64,000 nucleotides of DNA. Origin: JANQPX01 sp965204405. GTDB lineage: Bacteria > Pseudomonadota > Alphaproteobacteria > Geminicoccales > Geminicoccaceae. The position numbers were made by a program, and so were the translations under genes. The first letter of the stretch is position 1, and the number at the start of each line of letters is the position of its first letter. This document shows positions 54,604 through 63,049 of the stretch, piece by piece. The DNA is taken from assembly GCA_965204405.1 (NCBI GenBank), contig CBDBEN010000005.1:2666001-2730000 (forward strand), read 5' to 3'. The notes beneath the pieces are model-generated. The model did no database searches and had not been told where the DNA came from. It saw nothing but the letters and a program-made list of their open reading frames with translations.

Positions 54604-54736
54604 CTAGAGCGTTTTTCGAGCTTATGTAGTCATCCCCGGCCCGCTCCCTCTCCCAACCACCCGATATGGTCGGGATCCTACGGGTGCTTGGGAGGGGGAG
54701 CGGGCTGGTTCCGTTTGATCGGAAAGTGCTCTAGAG
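54604..54736. repeat. Palindromic intergenic repeat with CTAGAG-type ends (copy B)
   Basis: Outer ends CTAGAGCGTTTTTCG (54604-54618) and GGAAAGTGCTCTAGAG (54721-54736) are inverted. Inside, arms 54636-54663 and 54681-54708 pair over 28 bases with three mismatches. The layout and arm sequence match copy A at 16743. It resembles small non-autonomous palindromic elements seen in Hyphomicrobiales. Confidence 0.75.
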
Positions 54737-55272
54737 CCAAGCACGATAGCAATCGCCTCTGATGCCAGAAGGTGCAGCTTGTACGAGGGGCGCTCTCCCA
54801 TACACTCAGAAAAAAGTTCGATCGATCTGGTCCGAATTTCGGGTCCCTGCCTCTGCCCAGCCGGGGAGAACCGAGGCATGGACGCAACAATTGACCGGAC
54901 ACACACTTTCAAGGTCATTTTATTCTATTTGATCACGCGTTTGTGATTAATTATACATTTTATGGCGTTCAATCGCTGGCGCATGGTGCTAGAGTGCCGT
55001 TGGTGCTTACCCCCCAAACTAAGTGCCATGAATGTTCCGTTCTTATGAGTACCCCTAGCTCATTGATGTGGTCTGGTACCTCGTTCTCTCTGAAATTACT
55101 GCTTACGGTCCCGGACCACATCATTTTTTCCTACACCCTACCGAAACACGAAGGCGGCAACTTCTGGCGTCGCCTGCGTTCCAGGTCTGGAGAAATGGTT
55201 CGGGAAACGAGGCTAATGCAGTTTCGCCTCCGGCGACTTGTCACGTCGTTCGGTCTGGCAATATCATGAATA

Positions 55273-56030
55273 ATGGAATCGACAACGCAGCAGCATCAGT
55301 CTGATAAACGCCGGCTACTTGGCATGCTGACCCTTCTTCGAACACCGTGCTGGAACCGCTGACCAGCAGGTTGCTGGCAAACCTCCCCGAGGTCACAGCG
55401 CATTTCGGACGCTTTCCAGTGACCGAAATATCGCTTTCCGATCAGTCTGTTACCCAATTCGACATGCGTCCCATGCTCGACGCCGCCGCTCTTCTTGCTG
55501 ATGCGCGCGTGCATGCAATTTGCTGGAATGGCACATCGTCCGGCTGGCTTGGCTTTGATCGGGATGAGCGGCTTTGCGAGGCGATCAGGGCACATACCGG
55601 CATTCCTGCCTGCTCCGCTGTGCTGGCGTTGAACGAGATCTTTTCGGTCACGGGCGTCAAGCGCTTTGGTCTGGTTACCCCCTACTTGGACGAGATCCAG
55701 GCTAGAATCCTCGACAATTACGCAGCGGCCGGTTTCGTCTGTCCTGCCGAACGCCACCTTGGTGATCCCGGCAATTTCAGCTTTTCCGAGGTCAGCGAGG
55801 CAATGATTGCCACCATGTGCCGGGAAGTGGCGACCGGTACGGAGATCGACGCGATCGCCATTTTCTGCACCAATCTCCGCGGTCTTTCCGTTGTCGAAGC
55901 CATGGAATCCGAGCTTGGCATTCCAGTCTATGACACTGTAGCAACCGCCCTTTGGAAGTCGCTAAAGATCGCGGGGATCGACCCTTCGCGTGTCGAGGGA
56001 TGGGGACGGCTGTTTCAGGACACGTCGTAG
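55273..56030 (+). pseudogene. Arylmalonate-decarboxylase/Asp-Glu-racemase-like gene with a frameshift
   Basis: From GTG 55347 a 227-residue frame encodes most of an Asp/Glu racemase superfamily protein. Upstream, another frame starts at ATG 55273 and reads ..RRLLGMLT before shifting. Restoring one C after 55332 (ACC-CT to ACC-CCT) joins the two as GMLTPSSNTVLEPLTS, the expected family N-terminus. The sequence has NGTSSGWLG (first site Gly-Thr-Ser, not Cys), VTPYLDEI and FCTNLRG with a single catalytic Cys, and a GWGRLFQDTS C-terminus. This Gly/Cys pattern matches arylmalonate decarboxylase rather than two-Cys racemases. It could be a real one-base deletion or a sequencing error. Family sense is fairly sure; substrate unknown. 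Confidence 0.75.
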
Positions 56031-56351
56031 GCTGCCAGTCCGTATCGAGAGACCGCTGGCAGCATGTCCATCTCCGAGATGTCGGCGGCGGTATCAAATT
56101 TCGAGCTGGAAAACCAATCAAAACCGGCAAGAGCCACGCCGGCATATCGAGCCCATACACAATGCCTGCCCTTAACCCCTTTCTCCGCTCAAGCACCTAG
56201 TAGGGCACCGAACCGAATTAGGAGGGGAGCGGGGCAACCTGGGCTATCCTGAACGGGCGGATGAAAGCGCCGGTTCCATGGTGCCAAGAACTGCGTTAGA
56301 AGCGTCGCCGACAGGTCAATGAACCCTATTCTCAAAGGTCGGATTCAAGCA

Positions 56352-57617
56352 ATGAAAGTCTTGGTAATCGGAGCTGGCGGCCGCGAGCATTCTCTTTGCT
56401 GGTCGCTGGCGGTATCCCCGTTGATCGATACGTTATATTGCGCTCCTGGCAGTGATGCGATGGGCGAGGAGATCCGCCGCGTCGATATTGCCGTCGATGA
56501 CCTTGATGGGCTGGTCGGCTTCTGCGTACGGGAAAAAGTCGATCTGGTCATGCCGGGGCCGGAGTTGCCCCTGGTCCTTGGCCTTCGCGACCGTTTGGAC
56601 GAGGTCGGAATCAAATGCTTCGGCCCGAGTGCCGCTGCCGCCCAGCTCGAAGGCTCAAAGGCCTTCATGAAGGCCTTTTGCGCGCGCCATGATATCCCGA
56701 CAGCCCGGTATGCCGTTTTTGGGCAAGGGGAGCGTGAGGCAGCTCAGGCTTACATCCGTGAGCATGGTGCGCCGATCGTGATCAAAGCCGATGGTCTGGC
56801 GGCAGGGAAGGGCGTGACCATCGCTCTGAGTGAGGAGCAGGCAGTTGAAGCGCTGGATGCGGCCGCGGACGCTTTCGGGGAAGCCGGCCAACAGGTGGTC
56901 ATCGAGGAGTTCCTGGAAGGTGAGGAGGCGAGCTTCTTTGCGCTGATCGACGGCGATCAGACCCTGCCCTTCGGCACGGCACAGGACCATAAAGCCGCGG
57001 GCGACGGTGACGTCGGCCCCAACACCGGCGGCATGGGTGCCTATTCGCCGGCCCCCTGCATGACGGACACGCTGATCCGGCGGACGCTTCGTGAGATCAT
57101 CGAGCCGACCGTCAAGGGAATGACGCTCGAAGGCATGCCCTATCGCGGCGTACTTTATGCCGGGCTGATGCTGACGGAGCAGGGGCCGAAGCTGATCGAA
57201 TATAATGTGCGTTTCGGCGATCCCGAATGTCAGGTGCTGATGCCGCGGCTGATGACCGATCTCTGCCAGGCCCTTCTCGGCGGAACCGAAGGTGTGCTCG
57301 GCCGAACGGATATGCGTTGGCGGCCCGTGCATGCCATGACGGTGGTGATGGCCGCCAAGGGATATCCCGGCGCCTATGAGAAAGGCAGCGAGATCCGGGG
57401 GCTCGATGCCGCTGCTGCCATTGATGGCGTGACGATTTTTCATGCCGGGACCCGGATCGAGAACGGCCAAGTTTTCGCCAATGGCGGCCGTGTGCTGAAT
57501 GTAACGGCGGAAGGTGAAACCTTGCAGCAAGCCCGGGAACGGGCCTATCAGGCTGTCGGTCTGATCGACTGGAAGGGTGGCTTTTGTCGTCGGGATATTG
57601 GGTGGCGCGCTTTATAG
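56352..57617 (+). CDS. purD: Phosphoribosylamine-glycine ligase
   Basis: Second enzyme of purine synthesis, 421 residues. It starts MKVLVIGAGGREHSLCWSL, with the ATP-grasp domain in VIKADGLAAGKGVTIAL and VVIEEFLEGEEASFFALIDG, and NTGGMGAYSPAP, as well as YNVRFGDPECQVLMPRL. ATG 56352 gives the normal N-terminus; an upstream ATG at 56319 adds eleven atypical residues. No strong ribosome site distinguishes them. It is a single gene here. Confidence 0.96.
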   Translation: MKVLVIGAGGREHSLCWSLAVSPLIDTLYCAPGSDAMGEEIRRVDIAVDDLDGLVGFCVREKVDLVMPGPELPLVLGLRDRLDEVGIKCFGPSAAAAQLEGSKAFMKAFCARHDIPTARYAVFGQGEREAAQAYIREHGAPIVIKADGLAAGKGVTIALSEEQAVEALDAAADAFGEAGQQVVIEEFLEGEEASFFALIDGDQTLPFGTAQDHKAAGDGDVGPNTGGMGAYSPAPCMTDTLIRRTLREIIEPTVKGMTLEGMPYRGVLYAGLMLTEQGPKLIEYNVRFGDPECQVLMPRLMTDLCQALLGGTEGVLGRTDMRWRPVHAMTVVMAAKGYPGAYEKGSEIRGLDAAAAIDGVTIFHAGTRIENGQVFANGGRVLNVTAEGETLQQARERAYQAVGLIDWKGGFCRRDIGWRAL

Positions 57618-57776
57618 AATGAATATTGATTGATATTTTAAATAAATAAGAAGGAATAATTAAATCTAAATCGAAGATAATTGTATTATTTTTGCAATGA
57701 TTATTTCATTTAACTCTTGTTCATTACGGTGCTAAGGAACGCTTCAGTGGATGGTTTTGCAACCTTTGGAGTGACG
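57618..57776. promoter_or_regulatory. Strongly AT-rich upstream region of the repeat lipoprotein gene
   Basis: The first about 100 bp after purD consists mostly of A and T with runs such as GATATTTTAAATAAATAAG, in contrast to the GC-rich surroundings. It is likely a promoter with curved or easily melted DNA, possibly bound by a nucleoid protein. The last part holds a GGAG site six bases before ATG 57777. No clear -35/-10 pair was picked. Confidence 0.4.
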
Positions 57777-58826
57777 ATGATACTGCGCTATTGGAGTGCC
57801 GGCACCGCATCCCTGTGTTCCCTTGGCTTGCTGGCGGCATGTTCGTTCAAGGTTCCGGAGCCTGTAGCATCCCTTTACGGGACGATAGAGCCAGCAGCGG
57901 CTCCTGCGGCAAGCACGATCGGTTATGTCGCCCCTGACGATCTCTTTCCGCCCAACCCTGCGCCCGGGCGGTGCTATGCGCGCGTGCTTCTGCCGGCAAC
58001 CTATGATGTCAGCGAGGAGCAGGTCCTGGTCAAGGCTGCGGAGCAAAAGATCGAGATCGAGGAGGCTCGCTACGAGTGGGTCGAAGAAGCTGTCCTCGTC
58101 AAGGAGGCATCAACCCGTCTCGAAACCGTGCCGGCGGAATATGAGACCGTGACTGAACAGGTCCTGGTCAAGCCGGAAGGCAGGTCCCTTGTCACTATTC
58201 CGGCCAAATATAAAACCACCACGGAGCGCATCCTCGACAAGCCGGCGCATACGGTCTGGAAGCGCAGCAAGGGCCCGATCGATAATGCATTGAAGACGAC
58301 CTATGATGAGAGCACCGGCGAGGTCATGTGTCTGGTGGAGGTTCCCGCGAGCTATCGGACGATCGAAAAACGCACCTTGGTAACGCCGGAAAGTGTCGAG
58401 GAAGTCATCACCCCTGCGGAATACAAGGTCGTCACCAAGAAGGTTTTGAAGACGCCGGCCCATACCAAAGAGGTTGTCATTCCGGCGGAATACAAGACGG
58501 TCAAGGTGCAGAAGCTGATCGAGCCCGCCCGTGAACGGAAGATCAATGTCCCCGCACAGTATGAGACGATCTCCCGGGAGGCCAAACGCAGCGACGAGCA
58601 GCTCGTCTGGCGCGAGGTTCTATGCGATGTGAACATGACCGAGGGTGTGATCAGCGCGATGCAGGAACGCCTAAGCGGTTCCGGTCACTATGGCGGTCAG
58701 GTCGACGGCATTCTCGGGCCAATGACCCTTCGTGCCGTGAACAGCTTTGCCAAGGCCAAGAGCCTACCGGTAGGGGTCAATTATATATCGGCCGAGACAG
58801 CGAAAGCTTTGGGACATGAAGGCTAG
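57777..58826 (+). CDS. Peptidoglycan-binding lipoprotein with tandem IPAxYxTV repeats
   Basis: Predicted lipoprotein of 349 residues. A signal peptide ends in the lipobox LLAAC (Cys22). The middle (about residues 70-280) has eight imperfect units of about 22 residues of the pattern IPAxYxTVxxxVLxKPA; examples are VPAEYETVTEQVLVKPE and VIPAEYKTVKVQKLIEPA. The fourth unit has an extra insertion of about 25 residues containing a cysteine. The C-terminus (about 285-345) is a peptidoglycan-binding fold, MQERLSGSGHYGGQVDGILGPMTLRAVNSF. The start at 57777 fits the signal peptide and a GGAG site. It probably tethers the outer membrane to peptidoglycan; the role of the repeats is unknown. Confidence 0.82.
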   Translation: MILRYWSAGTASLCSLGLLAACSFKVPEPVASLYGTIEPAAAPAASTIGYVAPDDLFPPNPAPGRCYARVLLPATYDVSEEQVLVKAAEQKIEIEEARYEWVEEAVLVKEASTRLETVPAEYETVTEQVLVKPEGRSLVTIPAKYKTTTERILDKPAHTVWKRSKGPIDNALKTTYDESTGEVMCLVEVPASYRTIEKRTLVTPESVEEVITPAEYKVVTKKVLKTPAHTKEVVIPAEYKTVKVQKLIEPARERKINVPAQYETISREAKRSDEQLVWREVLCDVNMTEGVISAMQERLSGSGHYGGQVDGILGPMTLRAVNSFAKAKSLPVGVNYISAETAKALGHEG

Positions 58827-58919
58827 TGGGATGTCGACGGCAGGGAGATATCTTCTTCAGTGACTGCCAAGATCGGCGGTATGCAGTCAGCCCTTGTAGA
58901 CGTCAGTGAGACTCTTTTC

Positions 58920-58950
58920 CACCGAACGCGCCTCGGAGGTGCGTTCGGTG
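58920..58950. terminator. Hairpin between lipoprotein and GST genes
   Basis: CACCGAACGC (58920-58929) and GCGTTCGGTG (58941-58950) form a perfect 10-bp stem with an 11-base loop between convergent genes. There is no T-run on either strand, so termination is only suggested. Confidence 0.4.
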
Positions 58951-58986
58951 TGTGAGTTTCCCTTGGCGGCATGAGCATCACAACCA

Positions 58987-59682
58987 CTAGCGTTTTTCAT
59001 ACTGCTCCTTGCCGAACATGACCTCCCAGGCTTTCTTGTCCTGCTTGTAGTCGCGTCGCCGATCGGCAAGTACGGTGACCGCTTTCTGCACGGCCTCACG
59101 CTCCGCGATCTGATTGAACCAGCGGACGAAATTCGGGTGGTCGGTGCGCTCGACATGCTGGCGTTCGGGGAAGCGGGTCCAGGGCCAGGCAGCCATATCG
59201 GCAATTGTATAATCGTCGCCGGCAAGAAAAGGGCTTTCGGCGAGGCGTCGGTCCAGCACGCCGTAAAGGCGGTTCGCCTCGTTACGATAGCGATTTTGCG
59301 CATATTCGATGGGCTCGGGCGCATATTGCAGAAAATGATGAGCCTGACCGAGCATCGGCCCGAGCCCGCCCATCTGGAACATCAGCCACTGCAGCACCTG
59401 ATATTTTCCGCGAGGGTCCGAAGGTAGAAACATCCCCGTCTTTTCAGCAAGATAAATCAGTATGGCACCGGATTCGAAGATGGATATCGGCTTACCGTCA
59501 GGCCCGTCCGGATCGACCATCGCCGGCATTTTGTTGTTGGGTGAGATCTTCAGGAAATCCGGCTTGAACTGATCGCCGGCCCCGATGTCGATAGCGTGAA
59601 CGTCATAGGCGAGGCCGCATTCCTCGAGCATGATGTGGACTTTATGCCCGTTTGGGGTTGGCCAGGTATAGAGGTCGATCAT
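58987..59682 (-). CDS. Glutathione S-transferase, Nu-class/YfcG-like
   Basis: GST-like protein of 231 residues. It starts IDLYTWPTPNGHKVHIMLEE with a Thr/Asn active-site region typical of YfcG/YghU-type disulfide-bond reductases. NNKMPAMVDPDG, ESGAILIYLAEKTG and the C-terminal YTIADMAAWPW complete the pattern. It probably reduces disulfides or peroxides with glutathione. Divergent from a flavin reductase gene, with a TGACA..TGTCA site between. Confidence 0.9.
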   Translation of the reverse strand: MIDLYTWPTPNGHKVHIMLEECGLAYDVHAIDIGAGDQFKPDFLKISPNNKMPAMVDPDGPDGKPISIFESGAILIYLAEKTGMFLPSDPRGKYQVLQWLMFQMGGLGPMLGQAHHFLQYAPEPIEYAQNRYRNEANRLYGVLDRRLAESPFLAGDDYTIADMAAWPWTRFPERQHVERTDHPNFVRWFNQIAEREAVQKAVTVLADRRRDYKQDKKAWEVMFGKEQYEKR

Positions 59683-59740
59683 GGGAAGGCTCCAGGAAAG
59701 GCCGGCAAGGTCCGTCTCGGATGGTATTCGGACGTCTTAT

Positions 59741-59755
59741 TGACAGTACTTGTCA
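59741..59755. promoter_or_regulatory. Near-palindromic site between GST and flavin reductase
   Basis: TGACAGTACTTGTCA is an inverted repeat with 5-bp arms TGACA/TGTCA. It overlaps a TTGACA box at 59740-59745 on the plus strand, in the 247-bp divergent region. Such sites suit MarR or HxlR-type redox regulators. Inference only. Confidence 0.3.
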
Positions 59756-59929
59756 CCGCCGGCGGTGAACAGTCTCTGGACCCGATCTTTGAACTGGGCG
59801 ACGTTGGCACCGTGGCGTTCCGCGCTTTAGCTCGGGCGGCCGGATGGGAACGGCAGACTATTCCGGCAGCAGGGCAGGGGAGAGGGGTGGCGCTGCCTGC
59901 CGAGACAACCGACGAAGGACGATGCCCCG

Positions 59930-60589
59930 ATGCGCTTTGATTTGAACGACCTGGATGCCCCGTCATGCTACAAGCTTTTGGCTGGTCTGATCGTGCCAAG
60001 GCCGATTGCCCTGGTCACGACACTGGGGCCGGATGGACAGCACAACGCCGCTCCCTTCAGCTTTTTCAACGCATTCTCGGAAGACCCGCCGCTGGTGATT
60101 CTGGGCCTCGGTATCAATGTCCGCAGCGAGCATAAGGACACAACCGTCAATATTCGAGATGGCGCCGAGTTCGTGGTCAATCTCGTCGACGAGTCCCTGG
60201 CAGAGGCCATGAACATCTGCGCCATCGATTTTCCGCCCGAGGTCAGCGAAGTCGATGCAGCCGGCCTCGACCTTACGCCGAGCGACGCCATAGCGCCTGC
60301 CCGCCTCACAGCCGCACCCGTCGCGATGGAATGCGTCCATCACCAAACCCTGCACCCGGGCAAGAACCGCTATCTGGTCATCGGCGAGGTGCGTATTGTT
60401 CATGTCGCCAAGGACTTGATCGATCCGAAAACGCTGCGGATCGATCGTGATCGCTACGCGCCGATCGGACGGTTGTTCGGCGGTGGCTACTGCAGGACAA
60501 CCGATCGCTTCGAGATCAAGCGCCTGACCGAGAGCGACTGGGAGGAACGCGGTGCTGGACTTGTAGGTGCAAAGATAGATCAACAATAA
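59930..60589 (+). CDS. Flavin reductase-like domain protein
   Basis: FMN-binding flavin reductase family protein of 219 residues. It contains LAGLIVPRPIALVTTLGPDG, HNAAPFSFFNAFSEDPPLV and KNRYLVIGEVRIVHV. Members use FMN as bound cofactor or as substrate for a partner monooxygenase, neither of which is adjacent. Its divergent partner is a GST. Its own substrate is unknown. Confidence 0.88.
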   Translation: MRFDLNDLDAPSCYKLLAGLIVPRPIALVTTLGPDGQHNAAPFSFFNAFSEDPPLVILGLGINVRSEHKDTTVNIRDGAEFVVNLVDESLAEAMNICAIDFPPEVSEVDAAGLDLTPSDAIAPARLTAAPVAMECVHHQTLHPGKNRYLVIGEVRIVHVAKDLIDPKTLRIDRDRYAPIGRLFGGGYCRTTDRFEIKRLTESDWEERGAGLVGAKIDQQ

Positions 60590-60654
60590 ACCAGGTCGGA
60601 TGCAAGCAAAGAACAAGCAAGCATGCATGAGCATAACCCTTGCCGCATAGCTGC

Positions 60655-60692
60655 CATGCAGTATTGATGATCATATCTGGCATGCAGTATTG
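60655..60692. repeat. Direct repeat CATGCAGTATTG
   Basis: The 12-mer CATGCAGTATTG occurs at 60655-60666 and 60681-60692, 26 bp apart, upstream of a small hypothetical gene. It may be a duplicated regulatory site or slippage relic. No function is assigned. Confidence 0.4.
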
Positions 60693-60776
60693 GGCGATGT
60701 CATCTGCCGTTCGTCATCCTATCTTCAGTTCACGAATTCACCAGGCCGAGCCCTGCTCGCAGATAGGACCAGAAGG

Positions 60777-61007
60777 ATGACCGTCATGTTCGAGCCCGTT
60801 GAAACATTGAACAGAAAACTGCCGCGCCCCAAGCTAACCGGCGAGCCGGAGCATGATCGGCAGGTTCGAGATCTCTACATCGATCATGCCAGGGTCATGC
60901 GCAGCGAGGCCTTTGCCTGCATGGCGCGTTCGGTTGTCAAAGCCGTTCGGAACGGCTGGCACAATTTGACCATGCCAATCCTGCCCTCACGCTCCCACCA
61001 GGCCTGA
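60777..61007 (+). CDS. Small hypothetical protein
   Basis: Unrecognised protein of 76 residues, or 73 if the ATG at 60786 is used; AGAAGG lies directly before the first ATG and nine bases before the second. It is Arg-rich and helical in the second half (ARVMRSEAFACMARSVVKAV), with no membrane segment or signal. Such short Arg/Ala proteins are common in alphaproteobacteria with no known role. Preceded by a 12-bp direct repeat. Confidence 0.6.
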   Translation: MTVMFEPVETLNRKLPRPKLTGEPEHDRQVRDLYIDHARVMRSEAFACMARSVVKAVRNGWHNLTMPILPSRSHQA

Positions 61008-61008
61008 T

Positions 61009-61081
61009 CGTATGACCACACCATTTGATTCATCCGCGGCTTGATGGTTTGCAGCGTGAATTATCCGATGTGGTCATACCA
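61009..61081. promoter_or_regulatory. Pair of FadR-type GntR operator candidates
   Basis: TCGTATGACCA (61008-61018) and TGGTCATACCA (61071-61081) both fit TNGTNNNACNA and lie about 63 bp apart as an inverted pair; GTATGACCACA and TGTGGTCATAC are perfect 11-bp inverted arms. The second shares GATGTGGTCAT with the site at 43107. They precede the TadE gene by about 140 bp. No GntR gene is adjacent, so the target is open. Confidence 0.4.
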
Positions 61082-61221
61082 AGGATTTTCGGGATCTCCT
61101 GATCTCTGCGATCATTGATCCAGTACGTTCGGGACTGAACCGGGCTAAGAACTGCTCCGCTTTGCCGTTCTGATTCGATGAAATTAGCGAGTTCTTAGCT
61201 TTTTTGCATTAGCACTAACCC

Positions 61222-61671
61222 ATGATACGTGGGCAAGGTGATCCAAATGCGGGCAAATGGCACTCGTACCTCACGAGAGCGCTGCCTTTTTTCCGGCTGA
61301 TCGCGGATCGACGTGGTGCGAGCGCTGTCGAATTTGCACTGACGGCGCCCTTTTTGCTTTTGTTCGTCTGCGGTGCGATTCAGTTCGGCTGGATCATCGT
61401 TACGCAGAACACCATGTACGATACAGCGCGCAACCTCGTTAGGCCGCTCTCCGTCGGTTCGATCTCTGATGCTGCGGCCAAGACCAAGGCCAAGAATGAG
61501 GTCGGATATGCCAGCGATCTGAAGGTAGACGTCCAACGTGATACCGGCGCGGGCACGGTTTCGATCGAACTTTCACTGCCCATGGATACGATGCTGCTGG
61601 TACCGATGTTCGACAAGCTGGTGTCCGGCAAGACCTTGTCTGCGATCGTGACCATGTATGAGGAAAGCTAG
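61222..61671 (+). CDS. TadE-like pilus assembly protein
   Basis: Protein of 149 residues with the TadE segment DRRGASAVEFALTAPFLLLF (conserved Glu) and a soluble C-terminal domain. It is thought to be a minor pseudopilin of Tad/Flp pili. It lies two bases upstream of a TadG-like gene and is likely co-transcribed. No secretion ATPase, prepilin peptidase or Flp gene is in the window. A second TadE-like gene lies at 40541. Confidence 0.85.
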   Translation: MIRGQGDPNAGKWHSYLTRALPFFRLIADRRGASAVEFALTAPFLLLFVCGAIQFGWIIVTQNTMYDTARNLVRPLSVGSISDAAAKTKAKNEVGYASDLKVDVQRDTGAGTVSIELSLPMDTMLLVPMFDKLVSGKTLSAIVTMYEES

Positions 61672-61673
61672 GG

Positions 61674-62972
61674 GTGACGTTTTTGCCCCGTAGTCTTCTC
61701 GGCTGCCGCCGCATCCTGAGCAATGACACTGGCGCCATGCTGCCGATCATGGCTGCTGCCGTTCTGGTGCTATGCGCGACCGCGGCATTAGCCATTGACT
61801 ATGGTCAGATCGCGTTGGAGAGGAACCGGCTACAAATCGCCGCCGAAGCCTCTGCGCTCGCGGCTGCCAAAAGCCTGACCAACCCTGGTGCTGCGCAAAA
61901 ACGGGCGATCGCTCTTGCCGGTATCAACATGCCGGTCGATGGCCACGGCAATGTTCTCAAGGCCGGCGATGTTCAGGTGGGCACCTGGGATCCGGCGACC
62001 CGGTCCTTTAGTCCCGGCGGCAATACGGCGGTCAAAATTGTCACCCGCCGCGCAGCAACCAACAAAAACCCCTTGTCGCTCACTTTCGCCAAGGTCATCG
62101 GTATCGACTCGATCGATCTGGAAGCCGAGGCGATTGCGGTTTCCGAATCAGCGATCTGCTTCGATGCCGAGACCGTCACGGTCGTCGGCTCATTCATGAT
62201 CGACGACTATGGCTGCGAGCATTATGTCAACAGCCCGAGCGCATCGGCCCTTTCGATGACTGGCTCATTCCTCAACCTGTCAGACGATGTCCATATCGTC
62301 GGAGGTTATTCAGGCACACCATCCGCCGGAAAGCCCCTCCATACCGGCAGCGACGAAAAGCGTATAAGCGACCCCATCTCAAGCGCCCTGTCTCTGCCCG
62401 GTGCCTGCCTCGATACCGGCAGCCCGATCACTGTCAATGGAGGCACGGTGACCATCAGTCCCGGCCAATACTGCGAGCCCATCACCATTGCCGAAGGCAC
62501 ATTGAAGCTGGATCCGGGGATTTATGCTCTGAATGAGCCGATCTTTGCTCATAAGAGCGGTCTTGGCGTCTCCCCGCGGCTTGAGGGCACTGGCGTCACT
62601 TTGGTTTTCACCAACAATGCGCGTCTGGATGTCGATACCTCCGACGTTGTCGGCCATAGCGATGCGCTAATCATGCAGCTCACCCCACCGACCAGCGGTC
62701 CCACGGCGGGCGTGGTGATCTATCAGTCAGCTTCGGCGGCGGGCAATCAGAACATCGTCAAGGGAGCGCTCAACCTCGCCCAGGGGGATCTCATGAGCGG
62801 CCTGATATACATACCCGATCAGAACCTGAACGTGACCGGATCCCTTCACATCGACGGCGGCGTGTCGCTTGCCCTTGCCGTCAAGGTGTTTCAGGTCACC
62901 GGCTCCGTGCGTTTCGGCTTTAAAGCCCCTTCCGTGCAGGGGGCAGCGAGGCTCGTGGCCTTTGGCGGCTGA
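61674..62972 (+). CDS. TadG-like pilus assembly protein
   Basis: Protein of 432 residues starting at GTG 61674. It has a Tad-type N-terminal helix (LPIMAAAVLVLCATAALAID) and then a soluble part rich in Gly, Ser and Thr that looks like a beta-rich repeat. No von Willebrand A domain motif is seen, unlike longer TadG proteins. It may be a secreted or envelope-linked partner of the TadE-like protein. The gene order TadE-TadG supports a pilus or envelope role. Confidence 0.8.
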   Translation: MTFLPRSLLGCRRILSNDTGAMLPIMAAAVLVLCATAALAIDYGQIALERNRLQIAAEASALAAAKSLTNPGAAQKRAIALAGINMPVDGHGNVLKAGDVQVGTWDPATRSFSPGGNTAVKIVTRRAATNKNPLSLTFAKVIGIDSIDLEAEAIAVSESAICFDAETVTVVGSFMIDDYGCEHYVNSPSASALSMTGSFLNLSDDVHIVGGYSGTPSAGKPLHTGSDEKRISDPISSALSLPGACLDTGSPITVNGGTVTISPGQYCEPITIAEGTLKLDPGIYALNEPIFAHKSGLGVSPRLEGTGVTLVFTNNARLDVDTSDVVGHSDALIMQLTPPTSGPTAGVVIYQSASAAGNQNIVKGALNLAQGDLMSGLIYIPDQNLNVTGSLHIDGGVSLALAVKVFQVTGSVRFGFKAPSVQGAARLVAFGG

Positions 62973-63049
62973 GGCGGGCGTCAGCTGGACAAAGCGCGCC
63001 TTTCCGTACCGTTTTCCCGATCTGTCCCACGCCGCATGGCCAACGCCAT

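Larger units (their letters stand above)
54306..55272. other. 967-bp intergenic region
   Basis: No convincing gene was found in this stretch. It holds the weak terminator, an imperfect inverted repeat 54433-54457 (GTCAG..TCAGGTTGACCTGA..TGAC), repeat copy B (54604-54736), and a pair of arms GATGTGGTC (55065-55073) and GACCACATC (55114-55122). The last 350 bp are AT-richer than neighbours. Open frames overlapping repeat B lack coding character. Confidence 0.6.

Noticed and set aside
54622..54918. Short minus-strand reading frames across repeat copy B
   Set aside because: They are caused by the palindromic repeat and have no ribosome site or family motif.
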